Shown here: positions 34,658-43,486 of the stretch, in pieces
Layout: each line of letters begins with the position of its first letter
Position numbering within the stretch: the first letter of the stretch is position 1
From: an uncultured Lachnospiraceae bacterium
GTDB taxonomy: Bacteria; Bacillota; Clostridia; Lachnospirales; Lachnospiraceae
Assembly (NCBI GenBank): GCA_910589385.1
Contig: CAJUTU010000001.1
Location: forward strand, 228,887-292,886
DNA: 64,000 nucleotides
Reading direction: 5' to 3'
Made by a program: the position numbers and the translations under genes
Notes under the pieces: model-generated
The model's input: the letters and a program-made list of their open reading frames with translations, nothing else
What the model was told of the DNA's origin: nothing
Database searches by the model: none

Positions 34658-36613
34658 CTATTGTATCATCTCCAAAAACTCTTCCTCTGATATGATCGGC
34701 ACTCCCAATTCCCTTGCTTTCTTATTTTTTGAAGAAGTAGACTGTACATCATTGTTGATCAGATAATTTGTCTTCGAAGTTACGGAACCTGTAACCTTTC
34801 CGCCTTTGCTTTCAATCAATTCCTTCACTTCTCCTCTGTTTGCAAAATAATGCACACTTCCTGTGATCACAAAATTCACACCTGCAAACCGTGCCGCATC
34901 AGCTGACACTTCTTCTTTTGGTATCGATACTTCCTGCAAAAGCTTCTGATACAATACCCGGTGCTTTTCCTGCGCAAAATAATCCACATAAGCTTTCGCA
35001 ATCACTCCGCCCACACCGGAAATCTCATCCAATTCCTCTTCGCTGGCATCCGGAATTCGTTCCGGGTCGTTTCCCAGCGCCCTGCAGATCACTTTCGCAT
35101 TGGCCAGACCGATATTGGCTATCCCCAGACTGTAAACCAGGCGTGGCAGAGTCGTGTTCCTTGCATTGGCGATACTATTCTGTAGATTCACAAAAGATTT
35201 CTCTCCAAAGCCCTCCAGATTCTTTATCTCCTCTTCATAACGCTCCAGATGAAAAATATCGGAAAAATCTTTGATAAATCCTTGTACAATGAATTTTTCC
35301 AGCGTAGCCTCGGACAGACCTTCTATATTCATAGCGTCCCGGCTGACAAACAGCGCAAAAGATTTCACCTGCTTTGCCTGGCATTCCGGATTCGTACAGT
35401 ACAAGGTTTTTGTATCATTCTCCATGGAAATACGAGTCTTTCCGCCGCACACCGGACAGGAGTCCGGCACCGCGCACATCCCACTCCTGGTCAGGTTTTC
35501 CGCAATCTGAGGGATGATCATATTCGCCTTGTATACCTGGATGGAATCCCCGATTCCGAGTTCTAATTCCTCCATAATACTCAGATTATGCACACTGGCA
35601 CGGCTCACTGTGGTCCCTTCCAGCTCTACAGGCTCAAATATGGCCACCGGATTAATGAGCCCTGTTCGGGAAGGACTCCATTCAATTTCTTTCAGAATAG
35701 TCTCCCGGATTTCATCCGCCCACTTGAATGCAAAGGAATCTCTCGGGAATTTGGCTGTCGTCCCCAGCGACTGCCCATAGGCAATATCATCATAGACAAG
35801 CACCAGCCCGTCGGATGGAAAATCATTTTCCACAATCTGCTGTCCGAACCATTCTACTTCTTTTTCTACAGTCTCCGCTCTCACCATATGATGCTCCACA
35901 ACTTCAAAGCCCTGGGATACCAGCCATTCCATCTGACAGAATCGAGAGTTCTGAAAATCCACATCCTCTGCCCGTACAAGGGAAAAGGCAAAAAAGCGTA
36001 CATTGCGTCGTGCCGTCACCTCATTGCTGAGCTGGCGGACGGAACCGCTGCACAGATTTCTGGGATTCTTATATCTGGCATCCACATCCTCTATTTCTGC
36101 ATTGATCAGTTCAAAATCCTTGTACCCGATCACGGCTTCCCCACGAAGTACCAGTTCCCCTTTATACGAGATATGAAGCGGCAAATTTTTAAACACCCTG
36201 GCATTATTGGTAATGACTTCCCCCACTTCCCCATTCCCACGGGTAACCGCTTTTTGAAGCTCTCCATCCCTGTAAGTCAATACAATGGTCAGCCCATCCA
36301 GTTTCCAGGAAATCACCGCCTTCTGCTCCCCCAGAAATTCCTTAAGGCGCGCCACCTCTTTTGTTTTATCCAAAGACAACATCGGACGCTCATGCCGCTT
36401 CTTTGGAAGGTCACTTAATACCTCGTATCCCACATGGATCGTCGGGCTCGAAGCAAGCGTGATTCCCAGTTCCTGCTCTAGCCCTTCCAGCTCATTGTAC
36501 AATTGATCATAGTCATAATTGCTCATAATCTCCCGGTCTTCCTGTTCATAAGCACGCCGGGCACGGTTAAGGAGCTCTGTCAGTTCCTGCAGCCGTTGTC
36601 TTTTCTTTTCCAT
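34658..36613 (-). CDS. ligA: NAD-dependent DNA ligase
   Basis: A 651-residue ligase that seals nicks in DNA using NAD+. Adenylation domain with the AMP-accepting Lys in WKLDG (about 104), NAD-binding Ia region at the N-terminus (YDQLYNELEGLE), OB domain, Cys4 zinc finger (CPVCGG ... CTNPEC), helix-hairpin-helix repeats, and a C-terminal BRCT domain (from about 575, FVITGSVHYFANRGEVKELI). The ATG at 36613 follows a GTG at 36616 that could also serve, both near AGGAG. Single-gene unit upstream of the clpX-like gene. Confidence 0.95.
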   Translation of the reverse strand: MEKKRQRLQELTELLNRARRAYEQEDREIMSNYDYDQLYNELEGLEQELGITLASSPTIHVGYEVLSDLPKKRHERPMLSLDKTKEVARLKEFLGEQKAVISWKLDGLTIVLTYRDGELQKAVTRGNGEVGEVITNNARVFKNLPLHISYKGELVLRGEAVIGYKDFELINAEIEDVDARYKNPRNLCSGSVRQLSNEVTARRNVRFFAFSLVRAEDVDFQNSRFCQMEWLVSQGFEVVEHHMVRAETVEKEVEWFGQQIVENDFPSDGLVLVYDDIAYGQSLGTTAKFPRDSFAFKWADEIRETILKEIEWSPSRTGLINPVAIFEPVELEGTTVSRASVHNLSIMEELELGIGDSIQVYKANMIIPQIAENLTRSGMCAVPDSCPVCGGKTRISMENDTKTLYCTNPECQAKQVKSFALFVSRDAMNIEGLSEATLEKFIVQGFIKDFSDIFHLERYEEEIKNLEGFGEKSFVNLQNSIANARNTTLPRLVYSLGIANIGLANAKVICRALGNDPERIPDASEEELDEISGVGGVIAKAYVDYFAQEKHRVLYQKLLQEVSIPKEEVSADAARFAGVNFVITGSVHYFANRGEVKELIESKGGKVTGSVTSKTNYLINNDVQSTSSKNKKARELGVPIISEEEFLEMIQ

Positions 36614-36650
36614 CACTCATACGCTCCTGTTCTATTTGAATGCTCCATCT

Positions 36651-36678
36651 GCAATGAATCCTATCCAGGATCCATTGC
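36651..36678. terminator. Hairpin between rluF-like gene and ligA
   Basis: GCAATGAATCC (36651-36661) pairs with GGATCCATTGC (36668-36678), 11 bp with one G-U and a 6-base loop. It sits just beyond the end of the five-gene unit on the minus strand; no T run follows, so termination is only likely. Confidence 0.45.
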
Positions 36679-36724
36679 TTCGTATAAGCAACATCAAATC
36701 TCTATTTTATAACTGTACTATCCC

Positions 36725-37477
36725 TCAATTTACAGAATCCTTTATCTGTCCATACAACTCATCTAACTCTTCATCAGATACTCTTCGGTATTCTCCTTCT
36801 TTCAATGCCCCCAGCTCAATATTCATAATCCTGGTACGCACCAGATCCCTCACCTGATATCCCAATGCCTCACACATTCTGCGGATCTGCCGGTTCATTC
36901 CCTGAGTCAGGATAATAGAAAATGTATATTTTCCTATCTGCTGTACCAGACACGGCCTGGTCACCGTATCTAAAATCGGCACCCCCTTCGCCATCTGCTC
37001 CAAAAATTCCGGCGTGACCGCTTTATCTACTGTCACCCTATATTCCTTCTCATGCCGGTTATACGCCCGCATGATGCGGTTAATGATATCCCCGTTGTTC
37101 GTCATCAGGAGCAGCCCTCTGGAATCCTTATCCAGCCTCCCCACATAGGTGACGCGGACTGGAAACTTTAAGAAACGTATAATACTGTTCCTTTCCCTGC
37201 GCTCCTCTGTACAGACAATGCCTACAGGTTTGTTTACCGCCAATACGATCATCTCATCCTGGCGTGAAACAATCTTTTTCCCTATCCGGACTTCCTGCCC
37301 CGGCAATACCCTCATTCCGGTCTGCGCAATGCTCCCGTCCACCGTAACCCTTCCGGCGGCAATAAGCCTGTCGGCTTCCCTTCGGGAACAAACTCCTGCC
37401 TCGCTTAAATATTTATTCAGCCGGACAGGTTCTTTTTTCTGTTGAAATTCTTTTTCTATCTTGTTTCCCATCCTCAT
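36725..37477 (-). CDS. 23S rRNA pseudouridine synthase, RluF/RluB family
   Basis: A 250-residue RNA-modifying enzyme. An N-terminal S4 RNA-binding domain (about 18-75; RLNKYLSEAGVCSRREADRL) precedes the catalytic domain, with the active-site Asp in GRLDKDSRG and LTQGMNRQIRRMCEALGY, which point to the RluB/E/F branch and RluF in particular. Its start overlaps the stop of the DHHW gene by four bases (ATGA), so it is the tail of the acylation-type operon, although its function is unrelated. Confidence 0.9.
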   Translation of the reverse strand: MRMGNKIEKEFQQKKEPVRLNKYLSEAGVCSRREADRLIAAGRVTVDGSIAQTGMRVLPGQEVRIGKKIVSRQDEMIVLAVNKPVGIVCTEERRERNSIIRFLKFPVRVTYVGRLDKDSRGLLLMTNNGDIINRIMRAYNRHEKEYRVTVDKAVTPEFLEQMAKGVPILDTVTRPCLVQQIGKYTFSIILTQGMNRQIRRMCEALGYQVRDLVRTRIMNIELGALKEGEYRRVSDEELDELYGQIKDSVN

Positions 37478-38637
37478 TCACCGCCGAGCACTCCGCTCAG
37501 ATTATTATCCCGAAAAAATGTATTCCCGCTATATAAAAATAATACGTCAGAAATACGGTAAGTATCCATAATCTCATCAATAGTCCCACCGTAATATCTA
37601 GGGTCAACCAACACGATCTCCCGAAAATGCGGTGCCAGAAAGGATACAAAACTATTGGCATAGGAATCCTTGATGAGAAGAAGCCTTCTCTGGCTGTCAG
37701 ACACGGTCTTGATATCTACCACAGAAGTATTTTCTCCAAGAAAAACTGCATATTGATCCCTTGTCTCAAGCTTCGACGCATCAAACAAAGAAGTCGTCTT
37801 ACGCTGTTCATCTACATAGTTTACCACCACATCGTTATCTGTATCCCTGGGCACATAGATATAGATTTCCTCTTTCACATTCAGCCTGCATCCGCTTTTT
37901 GCGGCCAGCATTCCATTAAAAGTAGTAGATACGGGGTAAGAAACGAAGTAACTGGCAGAATCTGCCTTGATCTTCATCTGCTCTGCCACTGCGCTGAATG
38001 TATAGAATGCCCCAAGGCTGGTCCAATGATGATCTGTCTTATAAAATATTTTTTCATTTGCATGAGGATTTAAAGCTTCCACTGCATCCAGCCACTCTAC
38101 CGTATCCCCAAGTTCCCGTTTCACCTGTGCGAACATCCGGTTCTGATCCTGCACTGCAGCAAAAGAGGGGAGCCGGCTGCTCATTACATTGGCGGCATTG
38201 GGTACTAAAAGCATATACATCGGTATATCCTGGTTCTGATTTGCAAACAAATGGATTGCTTCTATATTTTCCTTCAAAGTCTCCTGATCCGGTGAAACAA
38301 TTTTTTCCAGCAGATAATCATCCTTACCAATGAGTATATCCTCTTCTTCTCTGCTTCCCCCCAGGCTGCTAAGGCCCACTTTCATGCTCCTCCAAAAATT
38401 ACGTCCTGCAAACTGGTCAGCCAGATAAGCTTCGTATTTCGTCATAAAATCTCCGGATGTCAGACTGCTCCAAGTCAGCTTCGGCATCGTGGCAAGCATC
38501 CGGTTCTCTTCCTCAGACATCTCCTTGTCAGATACAATCAGGTTCAGCAGAAAAAAAAGAATCATGCACAGGATAAATGCCTTCCCCACAGTTCCTTCAA
38601 TTCTTCTCTGCCTTCTTTTGTTTCCACGTTTCTGCAT
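37474..38637 (-). CDS. DHHW family membrane-anchored protein (AlgJ/AlgX-like)
   Basis: A 387-residue protein. A basic start and one N-terminal membrane helix (about 17-37) place the rest outside the cell. The family motif KTDHHWTSLGAFYTF carries the catalytic His-type residues of SGNH-like AlgJ/AlgX O-acetyltransferase partners; IGKDDYLLEK and LLLIKDSYANSF (SGNH-type Ser) also fit. Such proteins accept acyl groups passed by a neighbouring MBOAT protein and transfer them to an extracellular polymer. It starts 10 bases after the MBOAT gene. Confidence 0.88.
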   Translation of the reverse strand: MQKRGNKRRQRRIEGTVGKAFILCMILFFLLNLIVSDKEMSEEENRMLATMPKLTWSSLTSGDFMTKYEAYLADQFAGRNFWRSMKVGLSSLGGSREEEDILIGKDDYLLEKIVSPDQETLKENIEAIHLFANQNQDIPMYMLLVPNAANVMSSRLPSFAAVQDQNRMFAQVKRELGDTVEWLDAVEALNPHANEKIFYKTDHHWTSLGAFYTFSAVAEQMKIKADSASYFVSYPVSTTFNGMLAAKSGCRLNVKEEIYIYVPRDTDNDVVVNYVDEQRKTTSLFDASKLETRDQYAVFLGENTSVVDIKTVSDSQRRLLLIKDSYANSFVSFLAPHFREIVLVDPRYYGGTIDEIMDTYRISDVLFLYSGNTFFRDNNLSGVLGGE

Positions 38638-38646
38638 GCTACTCTC

Positions 38647-40059
38647 CTAAAACCTGAAATATAAAAACGGATTAAATGTTTCCGTCACTAAAAATGACAC
38701 ACTGATCACAAACAGCCCAATATATACGATACAGGATGCTGCCCTCTGTGTCCTCCCCTTTTTATAGCTTTCTGTTACTGCACGCAAAAGAGACCAGCCC
38801 ATAGAAGAGGAACCAGCAATACATAATAAAAACAGCAGCCAGTGGGTTGTCAGCAAGAAGACTGCCTGCCTGTCTGCCAATCCGTTTGCTCCCATACCAA
38901 ACATCATCCCTATATAATTCTGCGCCTGGCTGATATTCGGGCTAAAGAAGAAGACCCATCCGATCAGTGCTAAAACAAACGCATAAACACGCTGGATAAT
39001 TTCTGGAAGCCGCTCAAGCAGCGCGCCCCATACATATTTTTCTAAAATCAGCAGGATGCCGTAATACAGCCCCCACAACAGGAAATTCCACTGCGCCCCA
39101 TGCCACAGGCCGGTAAGCCCCCATACGACAAGAAGATTCATAATATGCCGCTGTGCACTGCACCGGTTGCCGCCTAACGGGATGTACACATACTCCTGAA
39201 ACCATGTACTGAGGGAAATATGCCATCTCTTCCAAAATTCCGTGACGCTTTTGGAGACATAAGGGTAATGGAAGTTCCTTCGGAATTCAAACCCAAACAT
39301 CTTCCCCAATCCCACTGCCATATCAGAATAGCCGCTGAAATCATAATATATCTGGAACGCATAGGCTATGCATCCAACCCAGGCAGTTAATACGGAAACC
39401 GTCCCGACCTGCAGCCCGATCACCTGCTCATAGACTTCTCCGATCGAATTGGCCAGAACCACCTTTTTTGCAAGCCCCCGTATAAAAAACATTGCCCCGC
39501 GCCCAAACTTTACCACTCCATACTTCCGCCCTCTTAACTGCTCTTCTATATCAATATATCTGACCACCGGGCCAGCGATCAACTGTGGGAACATAGAAAT
39601 GTACAATGCAAAATAAGTAAATTTTTTTTGTGCCCTGACATCTCCCCGATAAACATCGATAATGTAGGAAAGCGCCTGAAAGGTATAAAAAGAAATTCCG
39701 ATCGGCAGAGGTAAGACTCTGTATGGGATTTCAAATGGGAACAAAGCATTCGCCGTTTCCATGACAAGCCCATAATATTTAAAAAAGCCCAGCACCAGCA
39801 GATTCATTGCAATCCCAAACACCAGGCTGCGCTTTGCAAGCGCATGGCTGCCTCGTTTCCCATCAATATCAAGCCCGCAGAAATAATTCATGATGACCGA
39901 CAGCATCATAAGGATGATATAAACCGGCTCTCCCCATGCATAAAAAAACAGACTGGCAATCAGCATCACCATATTCCTGAACTTCGGGGACACCAGGTAA
40001 TAAACTGCCAAAGTGACCGGCAGAAACATAAACAAAAACATCACGCTACTAAAAAGCAT
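38647..40059 (-). CDS. MBOAT family acyltransferase (AlgI-like)
   Basis: A 470-residue multi-helix membrane protein of the MBOAT family. Family features include PLPIGISFYTFQALSYIID, KSVTEFWKRWHISLSTWF and the active-site His in TGLWHGAQWNFLLWG. AlgI and DltB relatives move acyl groups across the membrane to extracytoplasmic acceptors. Linked to DHHW and SGNH genes, it should be the core of a surface-polymer acylation system. The polymer is not identifiable from this window. Confidence 0.93.
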   Translation of the reverse strand: MLFSSVMFLFMFLPVTLAVYYLVSPKFRNMVMLIASLFFYAWGEPVYIILMMLSVIMNYFCGLDIDGKRGSHALAKRSLVFGIAMNLLVLGFFKYYGLVMETANALFPFEIPYRVLPLPIGISFYTFQALSYIIDVYRGDVRAQKKFTYFALYISMFPQLIAGPVVRYIDIEEQLRGRKYGVVKFGRGAMFFIRGLAKKVVLANSIGEVYEQVIGLQVGTVSVLTAWVGCIAYAFQIYYDFSGYSDMAVGLGKMFGFEFRRNFHYPYVSKSVTEFWKRWHISLSTWFQEYVYIPLGGNRCSAQRHIMNLLVVWGLTGLWHGAQWNFLLWGLYYGILLILEKYVWGALLERLPEIIQRVYAFVLALIGWVFFFSPNISQAQNYIGMMFGMGANGLADRQAVFLLTTHWLLFLLCIAGSSSMGWSLLRAVTESYKKGRTQRAASCIVYIGLFVISVSFLVTETFNPFLYFRF

Positions 40060-40082
40060 CCCTGTATCCTCTTCCTTAATTT

Positions 40083-40751
40083 CTACAAACCGCCTGCAAA
40101 TGTAGAGACATAATCCTCCGCATCCGTTGACACTGCAAGGAAAACAAACCTTCCGCGTACCTGAAGCTGTGCCTGCTCGATCATCTGTGCCTGTTCCGGA
40201 GCATACCCTTCAAACGTATTACGCCGGCTCTCCAGGCGCTCTTCTATAGCATCACGGACATCCTGCACCTGTTGTTCTGACCTGACTTCTATCAGCAGTA
40301 CTTCCTCTGCTGAAATACTAAATTCTGCTGAATAGAACAAAACGCCTTCATAATCTGCCCCATTCAGCCCATAATACCGCTTCAGTGCCTGTGCATCCTG
40401 CTTTACCAGTTTCTCTGTATCCAGCCGTTCTTCTACTGCTGCCGCGACCTCATCAAAGGGCTTTGTACTTCCACTCGTATAGATAAGAAGCAGCACAATA
40501 TAAATCAAAATAAGAAAGGCTGCTGCAAACTTCATGATCCCCGCAGTACTGAAAGAATTTCCAGCCCTTTGATCCCCATCATAGAACTCTCCGTAATTTC
40601 CGTCATAATCTTCATCATATCTGTCACCATAAGTATCCTGATAAGAATCTGGATAGGGTTCCTGATAGGAATCTGAATAGGGTTCCTGATACGATTCCTG
40701 ATAGGATCCTTGATAAGGTTCTCTATAAAAACCTCTGTTCTGCCCCATCAT
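40083..40751 (-). CDS. DUF4358 membrane protein with Tyr-rich repeat N-terminus
   Basis: A 222-residue protein. Residues 5-60 are low complexity, with repeats of the type SYQEPYPDSYQ, rich in Tyr, Asp, Glu, Gln and Ser; a single membrane helix lies at about 70-92; the C-terminal 125 residues match DUF4358 (YYGLNGADYEGVLFYS and EVRSEQQVQDVRDAIEERLE). The repeat part faces the cytoplasm if the helix has the usual orientation. Overlaps the SGNH gene stop by four bases. DUF4358 proteins are regularly encoded with MBOAT/DHHW genes; their role is unknown. Confidence 0.82.
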   Translation of the reverse strand: MMGQNRGFYREPYQGSYQESYQEPYSDSYQEPYPDSYQDTYGDRYDEDYDGNYGEFYDGDQRAGNSFSTAGIMKFAAAFLILIYIVLLLIYTSGSTKPFDEVAAAVEERLDTEKLVKQDAQALKRYYGLNGADYEGVLFYSAEFSISAEEVLLIEVRSEQQVQDVRDAIEERLESRRNTFEGYAPEQAQMIEQAQLQVRGRFVFLAVSTDAEDYVSTFAGGL

Positions 40752-41506
40752 AATGAAGCCACCTCTGCCATGCGCTGTGCCCAGACAGGATAAAAATCAG
40801 GCTTTAAATGCACCCCATCCTCTTCATAGTAACGTTCAGCCACTAATTCTGTATTATCTACATACGCAATCTGCTGTTTGTCACACATCTCCCTCAGCGC
40901 CTCATTATATGCTTCCAGATGTTCAAAAGCCGGCTCCTTTTCAATCTCCTGCCGCTGCACCGGGAAAATAGAGTTGACAAATATCTTCATATTAGGAATA
41001 TCTTTTTGCATCTGCTTGATCACATTTTTATAATTTTCCACAAAAGTATCCGTATCCCCCTGAGTAGAAATAATATCATTCATGCCATAAGACAAAAAGA
41101 CCACCTGGGGATTGATCTCCTTTAACTGCTGTATGGGTTCCTCCGCCCCTTCTAACCCAGCCCCGATCTGTGCTACTACACTAGAGGCATTCAAAATGTC
41201 ATATTCCGAAAATCCGGCTGTAATAGAATCCCCCATAACAACCGCGCTTGTAAACACTTCTTTGATACTGCGGGTATCTTCCGCCTGTTCTTCCTCCTTC
41301 TCCTGTGCTTCCAGATTCTGTATCTTTGTTTCGATCGCGGTCACTTCGGCCGCTTCCGCCTGGCTTATAAACTGGATCCCCTCTGTTATGTCTACTTTTT
41401 TCTTTGTCAGATTTTCGATCCCCTCCACTGCCATGATGATTACGAAAAGTGCTGCCACAAAAGCAGCTCCGGCAATGATGGATATTCTCTTATTTTTATC
41501 ACTCAA
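40748..41506 (-). CDS. SGNH/GDSL hydrolase, membrane-anchored
   Basis: A protein of about 252 residues. An N-terminal membrane helix (SIIAGAAFVAALFVIIMAV), a charged coiled-coil-like spacer, then an SGNH domain: block I VVMGDSITAG, block III YGMNDI, block V DGVHLKPDF. Expected outside the membrane as an esterase or acyltransferase. The frame runs to an ATG at 41560, but the promoter at 41563-41591 would start RNA at or just past that codon, so a TTG at 41506 behind AAAGAGG is preferred; this start is uncertain. First gene of the five-gene unit. Confidence 0.82.
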   Translation of the reverse strand: MSDKNKRISIIAGAAFVAALFVIIMAVEGIENLTKKKVDITEGIQFISQAEAAEVTAIETKIQNLEAQEKEEEQAEDTRSIKEVFTSAVVMGDSITAGFSEYDILNASSVVAQIGAGLEGAEEPIQQLKEINPQVVFLSYGMNDIISTQGDTDTFVENYKNVIKQMQKDIPNMKIFVNSIFPVQRQEIEKEPAFEHLEAYNEALREMCDKQQIAYVDNTELVAERYYEEDGVHLKPDFYPVWAQRMAEVASL

Positions 41507-41562
41507 CGCTCTTACCGTACCTCTTTCCAAAATATTTTTCTCTGGTTTCGTGCATATCATAT

Positions 41563-41591
41563 ATAATACTGATTTTGAGGGAAAAAGTCAA
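41563..41591 (-). promoter_or_regulatory. Promoter of the MBOAT/DHHW operon
   Basis: On the minus strand TTGACT (41591-41586) and TATTAT (41568-41563) are 17 bases apart. Transcription should begin near 41556. Confidence 0.75.
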
Positions 41592-41600
41592 TGTCCGCTA

Positions 41601-41629
41601 TTCACTACATGCGGTTTTTATGTTAAAAT
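41601..41629 (+). promoter_or_regulatory. Divergent promoter of the DUF5721-like gene
   Basis: TTCACT (41601-41606) and TAAAAT (41624-41629) are 17 bases apart, with TG one base before the -10 box. It lies back to back with the minus-strand promoter, ten bases apart. Confidence 0.65.
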
Positions 41630-41707
41630 ATTGTGAAATGTATCCTTACAGCCAGTCATCACAGTAATCGGCTGAAAGGTAACATGAACTACCGGAGGAT
41701 ATCAGAT

Positions 41708-42217
41708 ATGATTGCAATGAAACTAAAAAGCACAAAAAATTTCATGACACATCTTTTATTGTCAGACACATTTGATCATTTTTTATTTATTGAAGGGGAA
41801 ATCGTAACTTTTAATACCTTCACTATAGACGGGTACATCCAGAAAGCATTCTATGAATCCAACGAAACCGACAGTCCATGTACAGAGGCTGCCTATGGCT
41901 ATGCACTCTGGAAACAGCTCCGGGAATTATGTTTTTCCATGATCAAAGGGAAGCGCACCCCTTTGAGTTTTAAATTTATATTCAGCTTATCCCCTGATAA
42001 TATCGCCAGGCTCATAGAGCAGAAAAACTTAGATTTCCAGTCATCCGACGTACAGGGATTATATCTCAATATCCGCTTTGACGGCAGTGTTCTGCAATGT
42101 GTCACCGGAACTTCTTTGAAAACCTTCTCCATGGATAAATCACTGGAACGGGAATGGGATGCAATGGTGCCAAGATTTTTTGATAAAAAAGGACTTGAAT
42201 TTGAAATGGAAGATTAG
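41708..42217 (+). CDS. DUF5721-like protein of unknown function
   Basis: A 169-residue soluble protein of a small family seen in Lachnospiraceae (I recognise it as DUF5721-like; this is from memory of the FIEGEIVTFNTFTIDGYIQ and PLSFKFIFSLS segments). No catalytic motif or membrane helix is visible. The frame opens earlier at 41633, but GGAGG lies nine bases before the ATG at 41708. It is followed by a terminator, so it forms a one-gene unit, divergent from the acylation operon. Confidence 0.75.
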   Translation: MIAMKLKSTKNFMTHLLLSDTFDHFLFIEGEIVTFNTFTIDGYIQKAFYESNETDSPCTEAAYGYALWKQLRELCFSMIKGKRTPLSFKFIFSLSPDNIARLIEQKNLDFQSSDVQGLYLNIRFDGSVLQCVTGTSLKTFSMDKSLEREWDAMVPRFFDKKGLEFEMED

Positions 42218-42239
42218 TTCTTTTTGAAGCAAATACATA

Positions 42240-42286
42240 CAGGCCGGGAAACTTCTGTCTCCCAGCCTGTTTTCATTTTCTTTTTT
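42240..42286 (+). terminator. Terminator after the DUF5721-like gene
   Basis: CAGGCCGGGA (42240-42249) pairs with TCTCCCAGCCTG (42258-42269) with a bulge, followed by TTTTCATTTTCTTTTTT. Confidence 0.8.
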
Positions 42287-42635
42287 AGAAATACTTCTTT
42301 TTCAATTTTGATGTATATACCATATACCATACCAGCGTGATAATAAACACGGCAAGCCCGATATAGTCAATGACAGGAATCGGAGCCACAAAGCAGTGGA
42401 TCATATCAATTGTCCCATACACGGTCGCAGCAATTCCAAAAACCAGCACCGCAGGCAGTGCTTTTTTTACGAATGTTTCTCTGTCTTTACACATATGCTC
42501 CATATAGTTCTTTCCAAGGAGCAGGGTTTCATTGATATGTCCGTCTTTTTTCATCTTTATATACGCATACAGCCCATAAATCCCACATCCAAAAACCAAT
42601 ACGCTCACAAAACCAAATACACTGTCATCCATCAT
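42285..42635 (-). CDS. Small membrane protein of unknown function
   Basis: A 116-residue protein with three predicted helices: residues 6-26, about 59-80 (ALPAVLVFGIAATVYGTI) and 86-107 (IDYIGLAVFIITLVWYMVY), with a charged loop KMKKDGHINETLLLGKNYMEH between the first two. No family was recognised. AGGAAAAG precedes the ATG. It is a stand-alone gene convergent with the DUF5721-like gene. Confidence 0.7.
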   Translation of the reverse strand: MMDDSVFGFVSVLVFGCGIYGLYAYIKMKKDGHINETLLLGKNYMEHMCKDRETFVKKALPAVLVFGIAATVYGTIDMIHCFVAPIPVIDYIGLAVFIITLVWYMVYTSKLKKKYF

Positions 42636-42835
42636 CTTCTTTTCCTTTCCTGATTACCTATATCGTAGTGTATCAGATACCCGGAAAAATTGCAATCAAC
42701 GTTTACTTTTTTTCATGGATACAGTATGATGGTTACATATAGCATCCAGCCTGTTACTTCGCTCAATGGCCTGGAGTATTTATAATATAAATTTAAACAG
42801 CGCGTGGGGCATGCCCCGCCACAAGGAGGAAATTC

Positions 42836-43285
42836 ATGGAAATCGAGCGTAAATATTTAATCCGGAAGTCTGACATCCCTTTTGACCCTTCCCAATATCC
42901 CTGCCGTCATATTGAACAGGGTTACCTCTGTACCAAACCAGTCGTAAGGATCCGACGCGACAATGACGACTACTTTCTGACATATAAATCAAAAGGCTTT
43001 CTTGCCCGTGAAGAATATAACCTCCCCCTCACTTTGGAGGCTTATACGCATTTAAAAGAAAAAGCTGACGGCCATATCATCACAAAAGACCGTTATGTCA
43101 TTCCATTGGAAAACGGCCTGTGCATTGAACTGGATTTTTTCTCTGGTTATCTGTCCGGACTGATATTGGCAGAAGTTGAATTTCCAGATGAGGCTGCGGC
43201 AAATGCTTTTTTACCCCCTCACTGGTTTGGGGAAGACGTAACTTATTCTTCTGAATATCACAACAGTACGCTAAGCCAGAAGTGA
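42836..43285 (+). CDS. CYTH domain protein
   Basis: A 149-residue CYTH (triphosphate tunnel metalloenzyme) protein. The defining N-terminal ExExK motif is EIERKYL, followed by IEQGYLCTKPVVRIRRDNDDYFLTYKSKG in two strands, where Arg and Lys line the tunnel, and ELDFFSG and LAEVEFPDE supply metal-binding acids. Family members hydrolyse inorganic triphosphate or nucleoside triphosphates, or make cAMP; short bacterial ones are mostly triphosphatases. AAGGAGG precedes the ATG. Confidence 0.9.
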   Translation: MEIERKYLIRKSDIPFDPSQYPCRHIEQGYLCTKPVVRIRRDNDDYFLTYKSKGFLAREEYNLPLTLEAYTHLKEKADGHIITKDRYVIPLENGLCIELDFFSGYLSGLILAEVEFPDEAAANAFLPPHWFGEDVTYSSEYHNSTLSQK

Positions 43286-43366
43286 CTGACAGGATCTGAC
43301 ATTATTTGTTTGCATTTTAAATCCATTCCACGTTTTGTTGTATAATCGTCTTTTTATGGGAAAACT

Positions 43367-43416
43367 TGTTATAATATTGGAAACATTTGTTGTTATCTAA
43401 AATAATTGCAACAAAT
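43367..43416 (+). promoter_or_regulatory. Extended -10 promoter and inverted repeat upstream of the XRE gene
   Basis: TGTTATAAT (43367-43375) is a consensus extended -10. Just downstream ATTTGTTG (43385-43392) and CAACAAAT (43409-43416) form a perfect 8-bp inverted repeat with a 16-base gap, placed where a bound repressor would block transcription. A second TATAAT lies at 43341. Autoregulation by the XRE protein is inferred from position. Confidence 0.55.
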
Positions 43417-43486
43417 ATTTTCAAGGACCTAGATTAATTTTAGCAGTTCTCCCAGTGAGCGCTCCTTATATAATTGGAGGTGCACG

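Noticed and set aside
35588..36418. 276-codon plus-strand frame opposite ligA
   Set aside because: Antisense shadow of ligA, with composition typical of out-of-frame translation.
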